Shown piece by piece: positions 47,453 to 56,524 of a DNA stretch of 64,000 bases. The stretch lies in contig OZ219799.1 in the NCBI GenBank assembly GCA_964291275.2, forward strand, positions 868,001 through 932,000. Direction: 5' to 3'. Numbering within the stretch: the stretch's first letter is position 1; each line of letters opens with the position of its first letter. The position numbers and the translations under genes were made by a program. Origin of the DNA: Bin80 sp964291275 (GTDB lineage Bacteria > Bacteroidota > Rhodothermia > Rhodothermales > Bin80). The notes under the pieces were generated by a model, which saw only the letters and a program-made list of their open reading frames with translations, was not told the DNA's origin and searched no databases.

Positions 47453-47719
47453 TCAGGCCTGAGCGATAAGAGGATCCACATGTACTACCTTGCGATCATT
47501 GCGTCCGTTTGCAAACCGAACAACCCCTGTCGTACGGGCAAAGAGCGTATCATCACCTCCTCGACCGACGTTATTGCCTGGATGGACGCGGGTACCTCGT
47601 TGCCGCACGATGATGCCACCGGCCAAAATCTGTTGTCCGGCGTAAACCTTGACGCCAAGCATCTTGGGCTTGGAGTCACGGCCATTTTTGGTGGAGCCTA
47701 CCCCTTTCTTGTGTGCCAT
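47453..47719 (-). CDS. rpmA: 50S ribosomal protein L27
   Basis: 88 residues: MAHKKGVGSTKNGRDSKPKM, GVKVYAGQQILAGGIIVRQRG and HPGNNVGRGGDDTLFA are diagnostic. There is no Firmicutes-type cleavable N-terminal extension. Twelve bases after rplU in the usual order. Confidence 0.98.
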   Translation of the reverse strand: MAHKKGVGSTKNGRDSKPKMLGVKVYAGQQILAGGIIVRQRGTRVHPGNNVGRGGDDTLFARTTGVVRFANGRNDRKVVHVDPLIAQA

Positions 47720-47731
47720 ATTATCTTTAGG

Positions 47732-48058
47732 TCAATCGACTTCTCCAGTAGAAAGTGAAGCGATCCGAATTTGTGTATACCGTTGGCGGTGGCCACGTTT
47801 GACCTTGTACCGCTTGCGGCGCTTTTTCTTAAAGACGATAATTTTATCCCCCCTTACATGTTGGATTACCTCTCCAGACACGTGTGCGCCGTCTACATGA
47901 GGGCGCCCCACCTTAACTTCATCGCCGTCGGCGAGTAAGAGGACCTCCGAGAACCGGAGTGTATCTCCTTCGTTGGCCTCGGCGGTATATGGGATAAAGA
48001 GTGTATCCTTTTCGGCGACGCGATACTGCTTCCCGCCGATGCTGACAACTGCAAACAT
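47732..48058 (-). CDS. rplU: 50S ribosomal protein L21
   Basis: 108 residues: MFAVVSIGGKQYRVAEKDTL, GRPHVDGAHVSGEVIQHVRG and the basic KKKRRKRYKVKRGHRQRYTQ signature. Starts the rplU-rpmA operon; divergent from the FAH-family gene with ~100 bp between. Confidence 0.98.
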   Translation of the reverse strand: MFAVVSIGGKQYRVAEKDTLFIPYTAEANEGDTLRFSEVLLLADGDEVKVGRPHVDGAHVSGEVIQHVRGDKIIVFKKKRRKRYKVKRGHRQRYTQIRIASLSTGEVD

Positions 48059-48159
48059 TGATTACCTACTTTGCTTAGGGAGCGCTGTGATTGGCGCGAA
48101 AGTTTTCCGGCAGCCCGCTAGAATGCCCGAACATAAACATAGTTCCTTTTCTAATTTTG

Positions 48160-48813
48160 ATGACACTGATTGATCCATCAACGGGGGAACGCTTGCGCGT
48201 GGGCAAGGTGCTGTGCATTGGTCGTAATTATGATCGACATGCGGCGGAGATGGGATCTACCGTCCCCAAGCGCCCTGTAGTATTCCTTAAGCCATCGACC
48301 GCGATTGTGCGTACGCAGGGTACTGTGGTGCTTCCTGAAATGACCTCCACTGTACATCACGAAGTGGAGCTGGTGGCTGTGATCGGGCCGGGCGGCAGGG
48401 ATATACGAGAAGCCGAAGGTCTTGATCACGTAGCGGCATATGCGGTAGGTCTGGACATGACCGCACGGGATCTGCAGTCCGAGGCGAAGAAGAAGGGGAA
48501 GCCATGGAGCGTCGCAAAGGGATTTGATACGTTTGCCCCGCTTGGGCCGCTGATCCCAGCGAATGAGATTGCGGATCCTCAGGCGCTGACACTATCACTG
48601 AAAGTTAATGGTACGGTCAGGCAGCATGGACACACAGGTGACATGATTTTCACCGTTGCCAGTCTCATAGCATACTGCTCAAGGGTATTCACACTGGAGC
48701 CAGGAGATCTGTTGTATACTGGTACACCGGAAGGTGTTGGTCCGGTGAGGCCGGGAGATCGACTGGAAGCAGGCTGTACGGGATTGCCGCCGCTCACAGT
48801 TAAAGTTGTTTGA
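48160..48813 (+). CDS. Fumarylacetoacetate-hydrolase-family enzyme
   Basis: 217 residues from the ATG at 48160 (MTLIDPSTGERLRVGKV); the frame is open to 48091 but that extension is not family-like. Small FAH form with KVLCIGRNYDRHAAEMG, PVVFLKPSTA, metal ligands in VHHEVELVAVIG, GLDMTARDLQ, KGFDTFAPLGP, and LEPGDLLYTGTPEGVGPV. Members hydrolyse or decarboxylate acylpyruvates and keto-sugar acids, or tautomerise oxaloacetate. Its end overlaps the convergent threonine aldolase by 14 bp. Confidence 0.88.
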   Translation: MTLIDPSTGERLRVGKVLCIGRNYDRHAAEMGSTVPKRPVVFLKPSTAIVRTQGTVVLPEMTSTVHHEVELVAVIGPGGRDIREAEGLDHVAAYAVGLDMTARDLQSEAKKKGKPWSVAKGFDTFAPLGPLIPANEIADPQALTLSLKVNGTVRQHGHTGDMIFTVASLIAYCSRVFTLEPGDLLYTGTPEGVGPVRPGDRLEAGCTGLPPLTVKVV

Positions 48814-49819
48814 GCGCGAGTGCAATAGACTCAACGGCAGTATCAATGTCTGTAGAGCAAACATCCCTGTGGACCGTAGCCCGTATTGTAGCTGGCCCAA
48901 TGGGCACCATAGCGACTCCTCCGGAATGCATGTGTTTCAGCAGAGGGCCTGTCGGGTGTCCCCGCAGATTGATGAGTACAATGTTTGTTTCAGGAGGGCG
49001 TACATCAAGACTATCCATCGCGGCCAGCCCCTCTGCAAGATGTCGGGCATTGGCGTGATCCCGCTCCAGATCACCCAGGTGGTGCTCCAAGGCATATAGG
49101 CCGGCTGCTGCCAGGATGCCTAACTGGCGCATTCCTGCTCCCAACTCTTTCCGACGCCGATGTGCGCGCTCAATGGTCTCTCTTGTACCGGCAAAGACCG
49201 ATCCGACCGGAGCTCCTAATCCCTTCGAAAGACATACTGTGACTGTGTCAAAGGGGGCAGCATAGTCCTTTACCGGAATGCCGGTTGCGACCGAGGCATT
49301 CCACAATCTGGCACCATCGAGGTGGCAAGACAGCCCGCGGCTGTGCGCATAATTCGCCAGCTCTGTCAGTGCCGGGAGCGGGTAAAGCAGTCCGCCAGCG
49401 ATATTAAGTGTATTCTCTAGGCATAATAGGGCGGAGCGGGACTCCCAGTAATGTCCGTATCGTAATGCACCGTGCAGTTGCTCCTTGCTGAACCTGCCAT
49501 CCTGGCCGTCGATAGGATGTAGTGTAACACCACACAAGCTGCTCGCCGATCCAGACTCGTAGTTGAAAATATGGCTTTGCCGATCAAGAATCACTTCGTC
49601 CCCCGGGCGGGTGTGAACATAAATCCCCAGTTGATTGCCCATCATGCCCGAAGGCACAAAGAGGGCAGCCTCTTTACCGAGCATAGTGGCAACGGCGTTC
49701 TGCAACGCGATGGTTGTTGGGTCTTCGCCAAACACGTCATCTCCTACCTCGGCGGCTGCCATGGCACGACGCATCCCCAGAGATGGGCGTGTAACCGTGT
49801 CACTGCGCAGGTCGATCAT
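48800..49819 (-). CDS. ltaE: Low-specificity L-threonine aldolase
   Basis: 339 residues, PLP fold type I. Cleaves threonine/allo-threonine to glycine and acetaldehyde. Motifs: MIDLRSDTVTRPSLGMRRAM, VGDDVFGEDPTT, VPSGMMGNQLGI, CHLDGARLWNA, and the PLP lysine in TVCLSKGLGAPVGS. Start overlaps the greA stop (TAATG), so expression is coupled to greA. Confidence 0.92.
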   Translation of the reverse strand: MIDLRSDTVTRPSLGMRRAMAAAEVGDDVFGEDPTTIALQNAVATMLGKEAALFVPSGMMGNQLGIYVHTRPGDEVILDRQSHIFNYESGSASSLCGVTLHPIDGQDGRFSKEQLHGALRYGHYWESRSALLCLENTLNIAGGLLYPLPALTELANYAHSRGLSCHLDGARLWNASVATGIPVKDYAAPFDTVTVCLSKGLGAPVGSVFAGTRETIERAHRRRKELGAGMRQLGILAAAGLYALEHHLGDLERDHANARHLAEGLAAMDSLDVRPPETNIVLINLRGHPTGPLLKHMHSGGVAMVPIGPATIRATVHRDVCSTDIDTAVESIALALKQL

Positions 49820-50295
49820 TACCCATCCCGCGTGATTTCTAGAATTTTCAATTGCAGCTTACCCGCGGGCACATGAACAACGGCCTCGTCTCCTGCGCTC
49901 TTGCCAAGGAGTCCCTTCCCAATTGGACTGGTAATGGATATCAGTCCCCTGGATACGTCTGCTTCCGGTGCAGAAACAAGTTTTACGACTTTATCCCCTC
50001 CAGTACGCGTGTTTCTGTATCGCACTATTGACAGGATACGGGCTGTTGAAGTGTCGACCTGTTCTTCGTCAATCAGCCGCGCGTCAGCCAAGGTTTCTTG
50101 CATTTGGGCAATGCGGGCCTCAAGCTTTCCCTGCGCCTCTTTGGCTGCATCGTACTCAGCGTTTTCCGATAGATCGCCATGTGCACGCGCCTCTGCTATC
50201 TCGTTCGAGATGCGTTTGCGATCTACTGTCCGCGCATGATGGAGATCTTTCCTGAGCTTCTTAAGGGCTTCTTCAGTTAGATAAACAACTGCCAT
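49819..50295 (-). CDS. greA: Transcription elongation factor GreA
   Basis: 158 residues: N-terminal coiled coil (EALKKLRKDLHHARTVDRKRI) with the acidic tip ARAHGDLSENAEYDAAKEAQ that enters RNA polymerase to rescue backtracked complexes, and the C-terminal FKBP-like domain (ISITSPIGKGLLGKSAGDEA). Second gene of a nlpC-greA-ltaE minus-strand cluster, 21 bp after the lipoprotein gene. Confidence 0.97.
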   Translation of the reverse strand: MAVVYLTEEALKKLRKDLHHARTVDRKRISNEIAEARAHGDLSENAEYDAAKEAQGKLEARIAQMQETLADARLIDEEQVDTSTARILSIVRYRNTRTGGDKVVKLVSAPEADVSRGLISITSPIGKGLLGKSAGDEAVVHVPAGKLQLKILEITRDG

Positions 50296-50316
50296 TCAGA
50301 TGATTGATTTGAGGTG

Positions 50317-50877
50317 CTACCACCCCACGCGCCGTCTGGTAGAGGTAGAGCGGGATGGTTGACGTTCTGGTGTGACAGGAGTGGATACCAAGGGTTCGGC
50401 TAAAACACGTCGAGCAGCCCAGTAGGCTCCATTCCAGTAAGGGTCGTCCAGTCTTGCAATGGAAACCCCATTATCTGGCCAGGAATGCACAAACTCCTGA
50501 GAACCAAGATAAACCCCCACATGCCTCGGCATACTTGTGGGTCGGAAGAATACAATATCTCCGGGCATGAGGGATGAGCGTTGGATCTCTTCCCCAAATC
50601 CTAGCTGCCGCGCAGTAGAGTGCGGGAGTGATAGTCCCAGTATCTGGTCGGCGATCACCAAAACAAGCCCGGGGGCATCTATCCCGGATCGGGAACTGCC
50701 GCCCTCGAGATGAGGAGTGCCTTGCCAGGTAGTTGCCAGTGTGCGCAACTCGGACTCGATAGCTGCCGAGGGTATAGCGCTGGTCGTCGAAACCGTCTCC
50801 GGCTGTGTAACGAGCGCCCGAGGCTGATAGCAGCCTGCAAGGCAGATCGCACTGATTAAGACGATGAGTACACGCAT
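50317..50877 (-). CDS. NlpC/P60-like lipoprotein with catalytic Cys replaced by Ala
   Basis: 186 residues from the ATG at 50877 (MRVLIVLISAICLAGC, lipid Cys at 16); an upstream ATG at 50925 only lengthens the signal. The NlpC/P60 fold is recognisable: LATTWQGTPHLEGGSSRSGI, LPHSTARQLGFGEEI, LMPGDIVFFRP, MPRHVGVYLGSQEFVHSW. In active enzymes the GxxDCSG motif holds the nucleophile Cys; here it reads GIDAPG, with Ala encoded by 50674-50676. The His of RHVGVYLG is kept. It is predicted to be a pseudo-enzyme in the envelope, possibly binding peptidoglycan peptides. A Ser/Arg-rich tail ends the protein. Confidence 0.85.
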   Translation of the reverse strand: MRVLIVLISAICLAGCYQPRALVTQPETVSTTSAIPSAAIESELRTLATTWQGTPHLEGGSSRSGIDAPGLVLVIADQILGLSLPHSTARQLGFGEEIQRSSLMPGDIVFFRPTSMPRHVGVYLGSQEFVHSWPDNGVSIARLDDPYWNGAYWAARRVLAEPLVSTPVTPERQPSRSTSTRRRVGW

Positions 50878-50966
50878 GGAATGACACATTTTACTCGCCG
50901 GCAGTATAACTGCCGAGTAGTACACTCAGACAGCAAATTCGGTTCACAACGTTACACAAGCCTGCC

Positions 50967-51485
50967 ATGCCATATCCGGAGCATTTTGTATCCCCAATGC
51001 GTCAGGAGCTTACTCGATTAGGTGTTGAGGAGTTGAAAACTGCCGCAGATGTTGACACTGCATTTGATATGAGTTCAGATCAGACGCAGCTTCTCGTAAT
51101 CAATTCTGTATGCGGATGTGCGGCAGCCATGGCGCGTCCGGCCGTTGCTTTAGCAATGCAGCATACAACGAAGCCGGATCGGGTAGTGACTGTTTTTGCA
51201 GGACAGGATCTTGAGGCAACCGTGCGTGCGCGCGATTATTTGGTGGGTATTCCTCCTTCCTCTCCTTTCATTGCCCTTATTAAAGGGGGGGATGTAGCGT
51301 ATGTAATTGAACGGCGGCACATTGAGGGGCGTAGCGCCCAGGCTATTGCATTGGATCTGGTTGGAGCATTCGACCGATTTTGTGGGACGGACGCTACGGC
51401 GGACGATGGCCCGGAAAGTCCAGAAACTACGGGTAGCTATGCTGAGAGCCCAATATCCTCGTCATTTCGTTCGATAATACGCTGA
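50967..51485 (+). CDS. Bacilliredoxin (BrxA/BrxB, DUF1094 family)
   Basis: 172 residues. Thioredoxin-like protein with the CGC active site (INSVCGCAAAMARPAV), FVSPMRQELTRLGVEEL at the N-terminus, PDRVVTVFAGQDLEATVRAR and PPSSPFIALIKGGDVAYVIERRHIEGR. It reverses bacillithiol or similar low-molecular-weight thiol mixed disulfides on proteins. The family normally ends near AFDRFC; ~30 extra residues follow, and the last ~10 codons lie inside DNA that is repeated at 55775. Divergent from the NlpC-like gene. Confidence 0.9.
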   Translation: MPYPEHFVSPMRQELTRLGVEELKTAADVDTAFDMSSDQTQLLVINSVCGCAAAMARPAVALAMQHTTKPDRVVTVFAGQDLEATVRARDYLVGIPPSSPFIALIKGGDVAYVIERRHIEGRSAQAIALDLVGAFDRFCGTDATADDGPESPETTGSYAESPISSSFRSIIR

Positions 51486-51671
51486 GCGACAGACTGCTTA
51501 GCAGTTACTGATGTGCCTGCACCGGAGGCGACAGGTCGCCTCTATTCATTTGATATCCAGCAGCCGCTGCGGGTCAGTACGCTTACGCCCACTGACCCGG
51601 TCCTTTTTCCAGAAGTCAAACCCTGAAAATCTCTAAGACGGATACCGTTTGCAAGCTGAGGTGTTTTTAGA
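51454..51671. repeat. Duplicated downstream segment, copy 1 (brxA 3' end and terminator)
   Basis: From TATCCTCGTCATTTCG to GTGTTTTTAGACTA this segment matches 55775-55996 closely and 59690-59885 more loosely. It spans the end of the bacilliredoxin gene, its terminator and the 3' flank of the surface-protein gene. It marks one boundary of the three-copy tandem unit. Confidence 0.8.
51525..51608 (+). terminator. Rho-independent terminator after bacilliredoxin gene
   Basis: A short hairpin GAGGCGAC/GTCGCCTC (51525-51542) is followed by a stronger one: CGGGTCAGT (51570-51578) pairing with ACTGACCCG (51591-51599), 9 bp with a 12-base loop, then GTCCTTTTTCC. Orientation fits termination of the plus-strand bacilliredoxin transcript. 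Both hairpins recur in copy 2 of the repeat. Confidence 0.65.
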
Positions 51672-52043
51672 CTAAAGACCCAGATCGCGTTTTTTGAGCA
51701 GGAAGAGTCCTTCGTCAATACCGGTTACGGCAATGGTACCGCTCTCGAAGTAAGGATAATTGCTCCATGAGCCGATGAAGCCGGGGGCATCTGGAATCAG
51801 TGTGACCATATCAAAGTGGCCGACTTCCACCGGATTGCTCCGGTCACTGATGTCGAATATACGCAGGCCGCTGGCGTAATTGGATTGGTACATAAGGTCG
51901 CCCTGGATGTACAGGTTATGGTCACTGGAGGTGTTTCCGGAATAATATTCGCCGGCCAGCTGTGGATCCTCCAAATCTATGACATCCCATACGAGCGTAC
52001 GGGTTCCGTCTATGTTACCGCTCATTTCATCGAGCTCATCATT

Positions 52044-52051
52044 CATATAGT
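52044..52051. repeat. 8-bp target-site duplication, left
   Basis: CATATAGT directly precedes the element's left inverted repeat and is repeated at 53459-53466 on the other side. The unoccupied site is present once in copies 2 and 3. Confidence 0.92.
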
Positions 52052-53458
52052 GGCCCTTCACCCAATATTATGACGAGATCTGTAAATTCAGGAAAATTCG
52101 GTATAAGGTGGTCATGACAGTAGTGTTTATGTGCTCTATTTTTGGTTGTTATTCTGGGGAAAATTTCACTTGAAACAGATGCGAATACAATGAAAAAGGA
52201 TGAGGCGAGTATCCATAGGAGTATAGGGCTTGAATCGCCTTGGGAGATTTCAGAGGATCGTTATGATGATAAGAATCGGGTACGGCGGGTAACGGTGATC
52301 TGCACGGATACATCATTGCTGTCATGTCCGAAGTGTAAGGCGGCTTGTTCCTTTTATGATTTGCGCGAGGCACGTTCCTGGCGGCACTTAGATACCTGTA
52401 CCTATCGTACGGAGTTGATTGCCCGGGTTCCGCGTGTAAAGTGTCGAGCGTGTGGAGTTCGGACGGTGCAGGTCCCTTGGGCATCGTCGAGTTCCCGGCA
52501 CACCTTTGACTTTGAAGAGATGGTAATTGGATGGCTTAGGGATGCGAGTGTATCCGCAGTATCGCGGCAGCTCGGCGTGGGATGGAAAGTGATTTCAAGG
52601 ATCATGGAGCACGCGGTAGAGCGAGGACTTCGGCGCAGACAAACGGAGATTATTCCGCACATTTGCGTGGATGAGACCTCCTTCCGTAAGCGACATAAAT
52701 ACGTTACGGTCGTTTCCGATGCAAAGGCAGGCAGGGTCCTGTATGTGGGGATCGGACGCACGAAAGCGGTGCTAAAGCGCTGGTATTTAAGTCTCACACC
52801 AGAACAATTGGCGGGGATTGAGAGCGTGAGCATGGACATGTGGCCCGCCTACATCTCTGCCACCTTGGCGTGTGTAGCTGATGCAGCGAAGAAGATTGCG
52901 TTTGACCGGTTTCATGTGGCGAAGTATCTGGGGGAGGCCGTGGACAAAGTGCGTCGGCAAGAGCACAAGGCTTTACGCGCCGAAGGAGATACGACCCTCA
53001 CCGGAAGTAAGTACGACTGGCTAACGAACCGGGAAAATATGTCCAAGAAGCAGAAAGCGCGGTTTCAATCGTTGAAGAACAGTTCGTTGAAAACCGCCCG
53101 GGCGTGGGCCATCAAGGAGATGGCACGAAATTTATGGCATTATGTACATCCCACCTGGGCCCGCAAGGGCTGGAAAAGATGGCTTTCCTGGGCCATGCGC
53201 TGCCGCTTGGAACCGGTCAAGGAAGCCGCCAAAACCATTAAAAACCACCTGTGGGGAATCATCAATGCAATTATTCTCAAGGTCAGCAATGGCCCGGCCG
53301 AAAGCATCAACAGCCGAATAAAAACAGTCAAAGTACGCGCCCGCGGATTCCGAAATAATGAACGATTTGCAATCGCCATTTACTTCCATCTCGGAGGCCT
53401 GAACCTCTCCCCCAGAATGCAATGAAAATTGTGTTTTCACAAGATTGGCACAAGAGCC
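52052..53458 (+). mobile_element. Complete ISL3-family insertion sequence (1407 bp)
   Basis: Ends are imperfect inverted repeats: left GGCCCTTCACCCAATATTAT and right (reverse complement) GGCTCTTGTGCCAATCTTGT, matching at about 16 of 22 positions, with the GGCTCTT start typical of ISL3. It carries one transposase gene and is flanked by perfect 8-bp direct repeats, the size expected for this family. Comparison with copies 2 and 3 gives the exact empty site, so both ends are certain. Confidence 0.93.
52142..53425 (+). CDS. ISL3-family transposase
   Basis: 427 residues (or ~411 from MKKDEASIHRSIG at 52190). N-terminal zinc-binding region (CPKCKAACSFYDLR ... VPRVKCRACGVRT), helix-turn-helix (SAVSRQLGVGWKVISRIM) and DDE catalytic domain: D in HICVDETSFRKR, D in VSMDMWPAYISA, E in NGPAESINSRIKTVK. 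All catalytic residues present and the frame is intact, so the element is probably active. The RGFRNNERFAIAIYFHLGGL ending is characteristic of the family. Confidence 0.95.
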   Translation: MVVILGKISLETDANTMKKDEASIHRSIGLESPWEISEDRYDDKNRVRRVTVICTDTSLLSCPKCKAACSFYDLREARSWRHLDTCTYRTELIARVPRVKCRACGVRTVQVPWASSSSRHTFDFEEMVIGWLRDASVSAVSRQLGVGWKVISRIMEHAVERGLRRRQTEIIPHICVDETSFRKRHKYVTVVSDAKAGRVLYVGIGRTKAVLKRWYLSLTPEQLAGIESVSMDMWPAYISATLACVADAAKKIAFDRFHVAKYLGEAVDKVRRQEHKALRAEGDTTLTGSKYDWLTNRENMSKKQKARFQSLKNSSLKTARAWAIKEMARNLWHYVHPTWARKGWKRWLSWAMRCRLEPVKEAAKTIKNHLWGIINAIILKVSNGPAESINSRIKTVKVRARGFRNNERFAIAIYFHLGGLNLSPRMQ

Positions 53459-53466
53459 CATATAGT
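53459..53466. repeat. 8-bp target-site duplication, right
   Basis: CATATAGT directly follows the right inverted repeat and equals the left duplication at 52044-52051; together they prove insertion by transposition. Confidence 0.92.
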
Positions 53467-55774
53467 AGAAGGTGTGGTCTTCTGTAAGCCAACCCTGGTG
53501 TGCGTAGGCAACACCGGGATAGCTGGCATTGGAGAGCGCAATCGGATTCTCCTTGTCCGTAACGTCAGCAATACTGAGTGCAGTCTGGTTTGAATTGAAG
53601 CAGATCTCGTGATTTTGATACCGGGTATCCGGGCCGTCATAGATCACACATTGTGCATCGTGGCTGTATCCAGTGCCGCTGCGGCCTGTTTCGGTATCCG
53701 AAAAACAGCCGGCAAACTGTGGATTTAACGGATCCGTGAGATTCACCATGTGTAATCCTCCTCCGCACGTTTCTTCGCTACCACTGGCTCCCACGATATA
53801 GGCATATCCGCTGGCTTCATTGATTACGATATTATGCGCGCTGCCGACCCCGTCATAGACCGTGAGTGGTGAAAAATCTGCGGGCATTTCCTGTACATCT
53901 CGCAGTGTACGCAAATCGAATACCTGCATACCATGGGGGCCGGCTCTATCTGCGACAATGAAGGCATGATCATTGTACACTTTAATGTCGCGCCAAGTGC
54001 TCGGGTTTGCCCCTTCGGTCAGGGGCAGATCACCAATGAAGACGGGCATTTCGGGGTCGCTGACGTCAACGAAGGCGGTGCCGTCAGTGCGGCCGACGAG
54101 CGCGTATTCTTTGCCGGTTTCGGGGTCGGTCCAGCCCCAAATGTCATTCAGGCTCGTATTTGCTTTGCCACCAAGATCCTTGATGGACACGAAGGAGAGC
54201 ATATCAACATTGCTGCAGCCGAATTCGCCTGCCTGCCCATCGCTGCAGTTAGCGGGGCCGGAACTGGCCAATGTGACTTCCTGAACCATCGCAAGCCGTC
54301 CTGCGCGATTCAGGTTCGCATCTGTAAAGACTATGGCTCCGAGTCCGTAGTTTGGACTGGAGGCCAAGAGTGCGATCTGATCTCCGTGGACAGCGATAGC
54401 GCTCCCAAGCCCGCCCTCTGTATCGTCGGACTCGACGAGGCTGGTATCAAGTATCCATGTATCACCATCCTTGGTGTACTTGTTTAAACCGGTATATTCA
54501 TTTACCAGCAGGAACGTTTCACCTGCCTGCATGGTGGTGCTGCGGCCGAACGCCATAGCTTGTATGCTCATGAGACTGTCCAATGCTACGCTAGTTGACC
54601 ATACGCCTGCATCGTCTTTCATCAATTCGAGTACAGGTCCAGTAACATAAGTAGCTCTGAGAGGACCTTCTTCCCCCCGCTGTCGACGATCTCTGAAGGA
54701 CAATCCGGGGGCAGTCGCGAGAACATTGCCGGAACCTAGTGTGGAAAGGGATCTCCCGAACCTGTGATTCCCCGGAGACGTGAGCTCGGTTTCTTGCACG
54801 TATCCATCTTCGGAGTGTGAGAAAACGAATACGGCGCCTGCCAGATCATCACGATTGGGAGCACCTACATAGACATGCTCTCCATCGGTGGCTACGCTGC
54901 CGCCAAAACCATCATCTTCCCCAGGCATGTCTGCCACAATCGTATATGTGGATAGAGAGTCCGAACCGGGGCCATGAATAACATGTACCGAATTGTTACC
55001 CGGTGCTCCGATCACCAGTACATCACCGTACAAATCCAAAGCAGACCCAAACCCGGAGGTGGTATCGGGGCCGGTTTCGATGGCAGCCATCGTCCAGCCT
55101 GTCTCATTTCGCTGGTATATAAATACCTGTCCAGTACCATTTTCATAGTCCGGAGCACTGATCGCTAATAGGTCACCGTCAAGAACTACGCTTTGTCCAA
55201 ATCCTGAGCCTGGGGCGGCTTCCGATACCAGGAGTGTATTTGAATGACTCCATTCGCCGTCTACGTGATGAAAGATCTGGAGGGCTGCGGAGTACTCATC
55301 GGTGGCCGGTTGTGCAGCAATGAGCTCTCCGTCCCCCAATACTATGCCGGAGGAAAGACTCTGGCTGGTTTCCTGAGCGAAGGTTTCTGTTACAAACAGG
55401 CATAAAAGGAACGTGAATAGGAGCCGCATGATGGTGGGATGGCGTTTGTTGGAAATTCGACGGGGAACAAACATGTACTTAAAAGCCCCCAAGAAGGTCA
55501 CCGGTACTTTTGTGATTGAATTTAGAGGTACTTCTGACCGAGTTTGGGAGATGGAGTAGCTTTTTGGGCTTCTTCTGCTTGAACTCGAAAAGGTGTTCAG
55601 ATACTACTTTGCCCCTCATTCCGTGCAAATATTTTTCTCATATCCCCTGCGTCAATAAAGCAGCACACGCCAAGTCAAGAAAATTTCCCAAAGCCACACT
55701 TCGCCAAAGGTCTGCAAATCGGACTTGGATTTCTCAGGCGCCTTAAAGAAGGAAAGTTTTTGCTCTATGCGCTA

Positions 55775-55996
55775 TATCCTCATCATTTCGTTCGATAATA
55801 CGCTGGGCAGCAGAACCGCTTTGCAGTTACTGACGTACCCGCGCCGGAGGCGACAGGTCGCCTCTATTCATGTGATGTCCAGCAACCACTACGGGTCAGT
55901 GCGCCTACGCCCACTGACCCGGTCCTTTTTCTAGGAGTCAGCCCCTGAAAATCTCTAAGACGGATACCGTTTGTGAGTTGAAGTGTTTTTAGACTA
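55775..55996. repeat. Duplicated downstream segment, copy 2, with terminator hairpin
   Basis: Nearly the same as 51454-51671: TATCCTCATCATTTCGTTCG start, hairpin CGGGTCAGT (55892-55900)/ACTGACCCG (55913-55921) followed by GTCCTTTTT, and GTGTTTTTAGACTA end. The bacilliredoxin gene itself was not copied, so the terminator here is an orphan. The preceding 55430-55774 holds the 5' flank of copy 1 and no gene. Confidence 0.78.
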
Positions 55997-56524
55997 GCCT
56001 GAACCCCTGCGTCAGATCGCCATCAAAGGACTCGGTCACGATAAACCAACCCTCCTGATTACCAATCGCATGAAAGAAAAATCCGCAGCACTCGTCGACC
56101 GCTATGCCCGAAGGATGCTGGTCGAAAACGCCATTGAGGACGCGATTAACTTCTTCCATATGGATGCACTCTCCAGTACCGTACCCTTGCGCATTGACCT
56201 GGATTTACAACTGACGCTCATCGCCAGTACGCTCTATCAGGTCTTGGCACAGCGACTGGGCCCCCGCTATCAGACGGCCAAAAGCCGAACCATCTTCAAC
56301 AAATTCGTCAATGCGCCCGCCACGATCATCACCCAAAATGACCAAATCGTTGTACGACTCACTCGACGAGCACATAACACAGAACTCCGTGCAGCTGGTT
56401 ATGTCGGTTCCCAAGGCCCAATCTCCTGGATGCAGGATCGAAACCTCATCATTGAATATGTCTAAATCCTCATAGGCCTAGATACCGAACCCGACCGCGA
56501 AAAACTGTGGTTGGAAATTCAGGC
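55997..56524 (+). mobile_element. 528-bp deletion derivative of a transposon at the stop codon of copy 2
   Basis: Comparison with copy 1 shows extra DNA between GACTA and TAGAGACC. It begins GCCTGAAC and ends ATTCAGGC (7-8-bp terminal inverted repeat) and is flanked by a duplicated TA (55995-55996 and 56525-56526). The insert carries only the C-terminal part of a transposase, so it cannot move by itself. The TA plus the terminal G of the element rebuild a TAG stop for the surface-protein gene. Confidence 0.65.
56003..56465 (+). pseudogene. DDE transposase, C-terminal fragment
   Basis: The frame begins right after a TAG at the insertion edge and reads PLRQIAIKGLGHDKPTLLIT before MKEKSAALVDRYARRMLVEN (ATG at 56070), DAINFFHMDALSSTVPLRID, and VRLTRRAHNTELRAAGY, ending 56465. 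RYARRMLVENAI..AI.FFHMDALSS is a recurrent C-terminal motif of large DDE transposases. The catalytic N-terminal part is missing, so it is inactive. I cannot name the IS family with confidence. Confidence 0.65.

Larger units (their letters stand above)
51672..55429 (-). pseudogene. Choice-of-anchor B surface protein, copy 1, interrupted by an IS
   Basis: Start at ATG 55429 (MRLLFTFLLCLFVTETFAQ, signal peptide). The coding sequence runs to TFYYM, is cut by the element at 52052-53458, and resumes with NDELDEMSGNIDGTR through GLFLLKKRDLGL at 51672. Without the IS and one 8-bp duplication it would be ~780 residues and colinear with copies 2 and 3. N-terminal half: FG-GAP/integrin-like repeats (GFGQSVVLDGDLLAISAP, GFGSALDLYGDVLVIGAPG). 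C-terminal half: choice-of-anchor B domain with LVIVD-type repeats (DIWGWTDPETGKEYALVGR, GMQVFDLRTLRDV, GLRIFDISDRSNPVEVGHF). An exported surface protein of unknown role; the interrupted copy lacks its last ~125 residues. Confidence 0.88.

Noticed and set aside
53132..53458. Extension of copy 1 reading frame into the IS on the minus strand
   Set aside because: It is read-through of the element's antisense strand, not part of the surface protein; sister copies show the true continuation.
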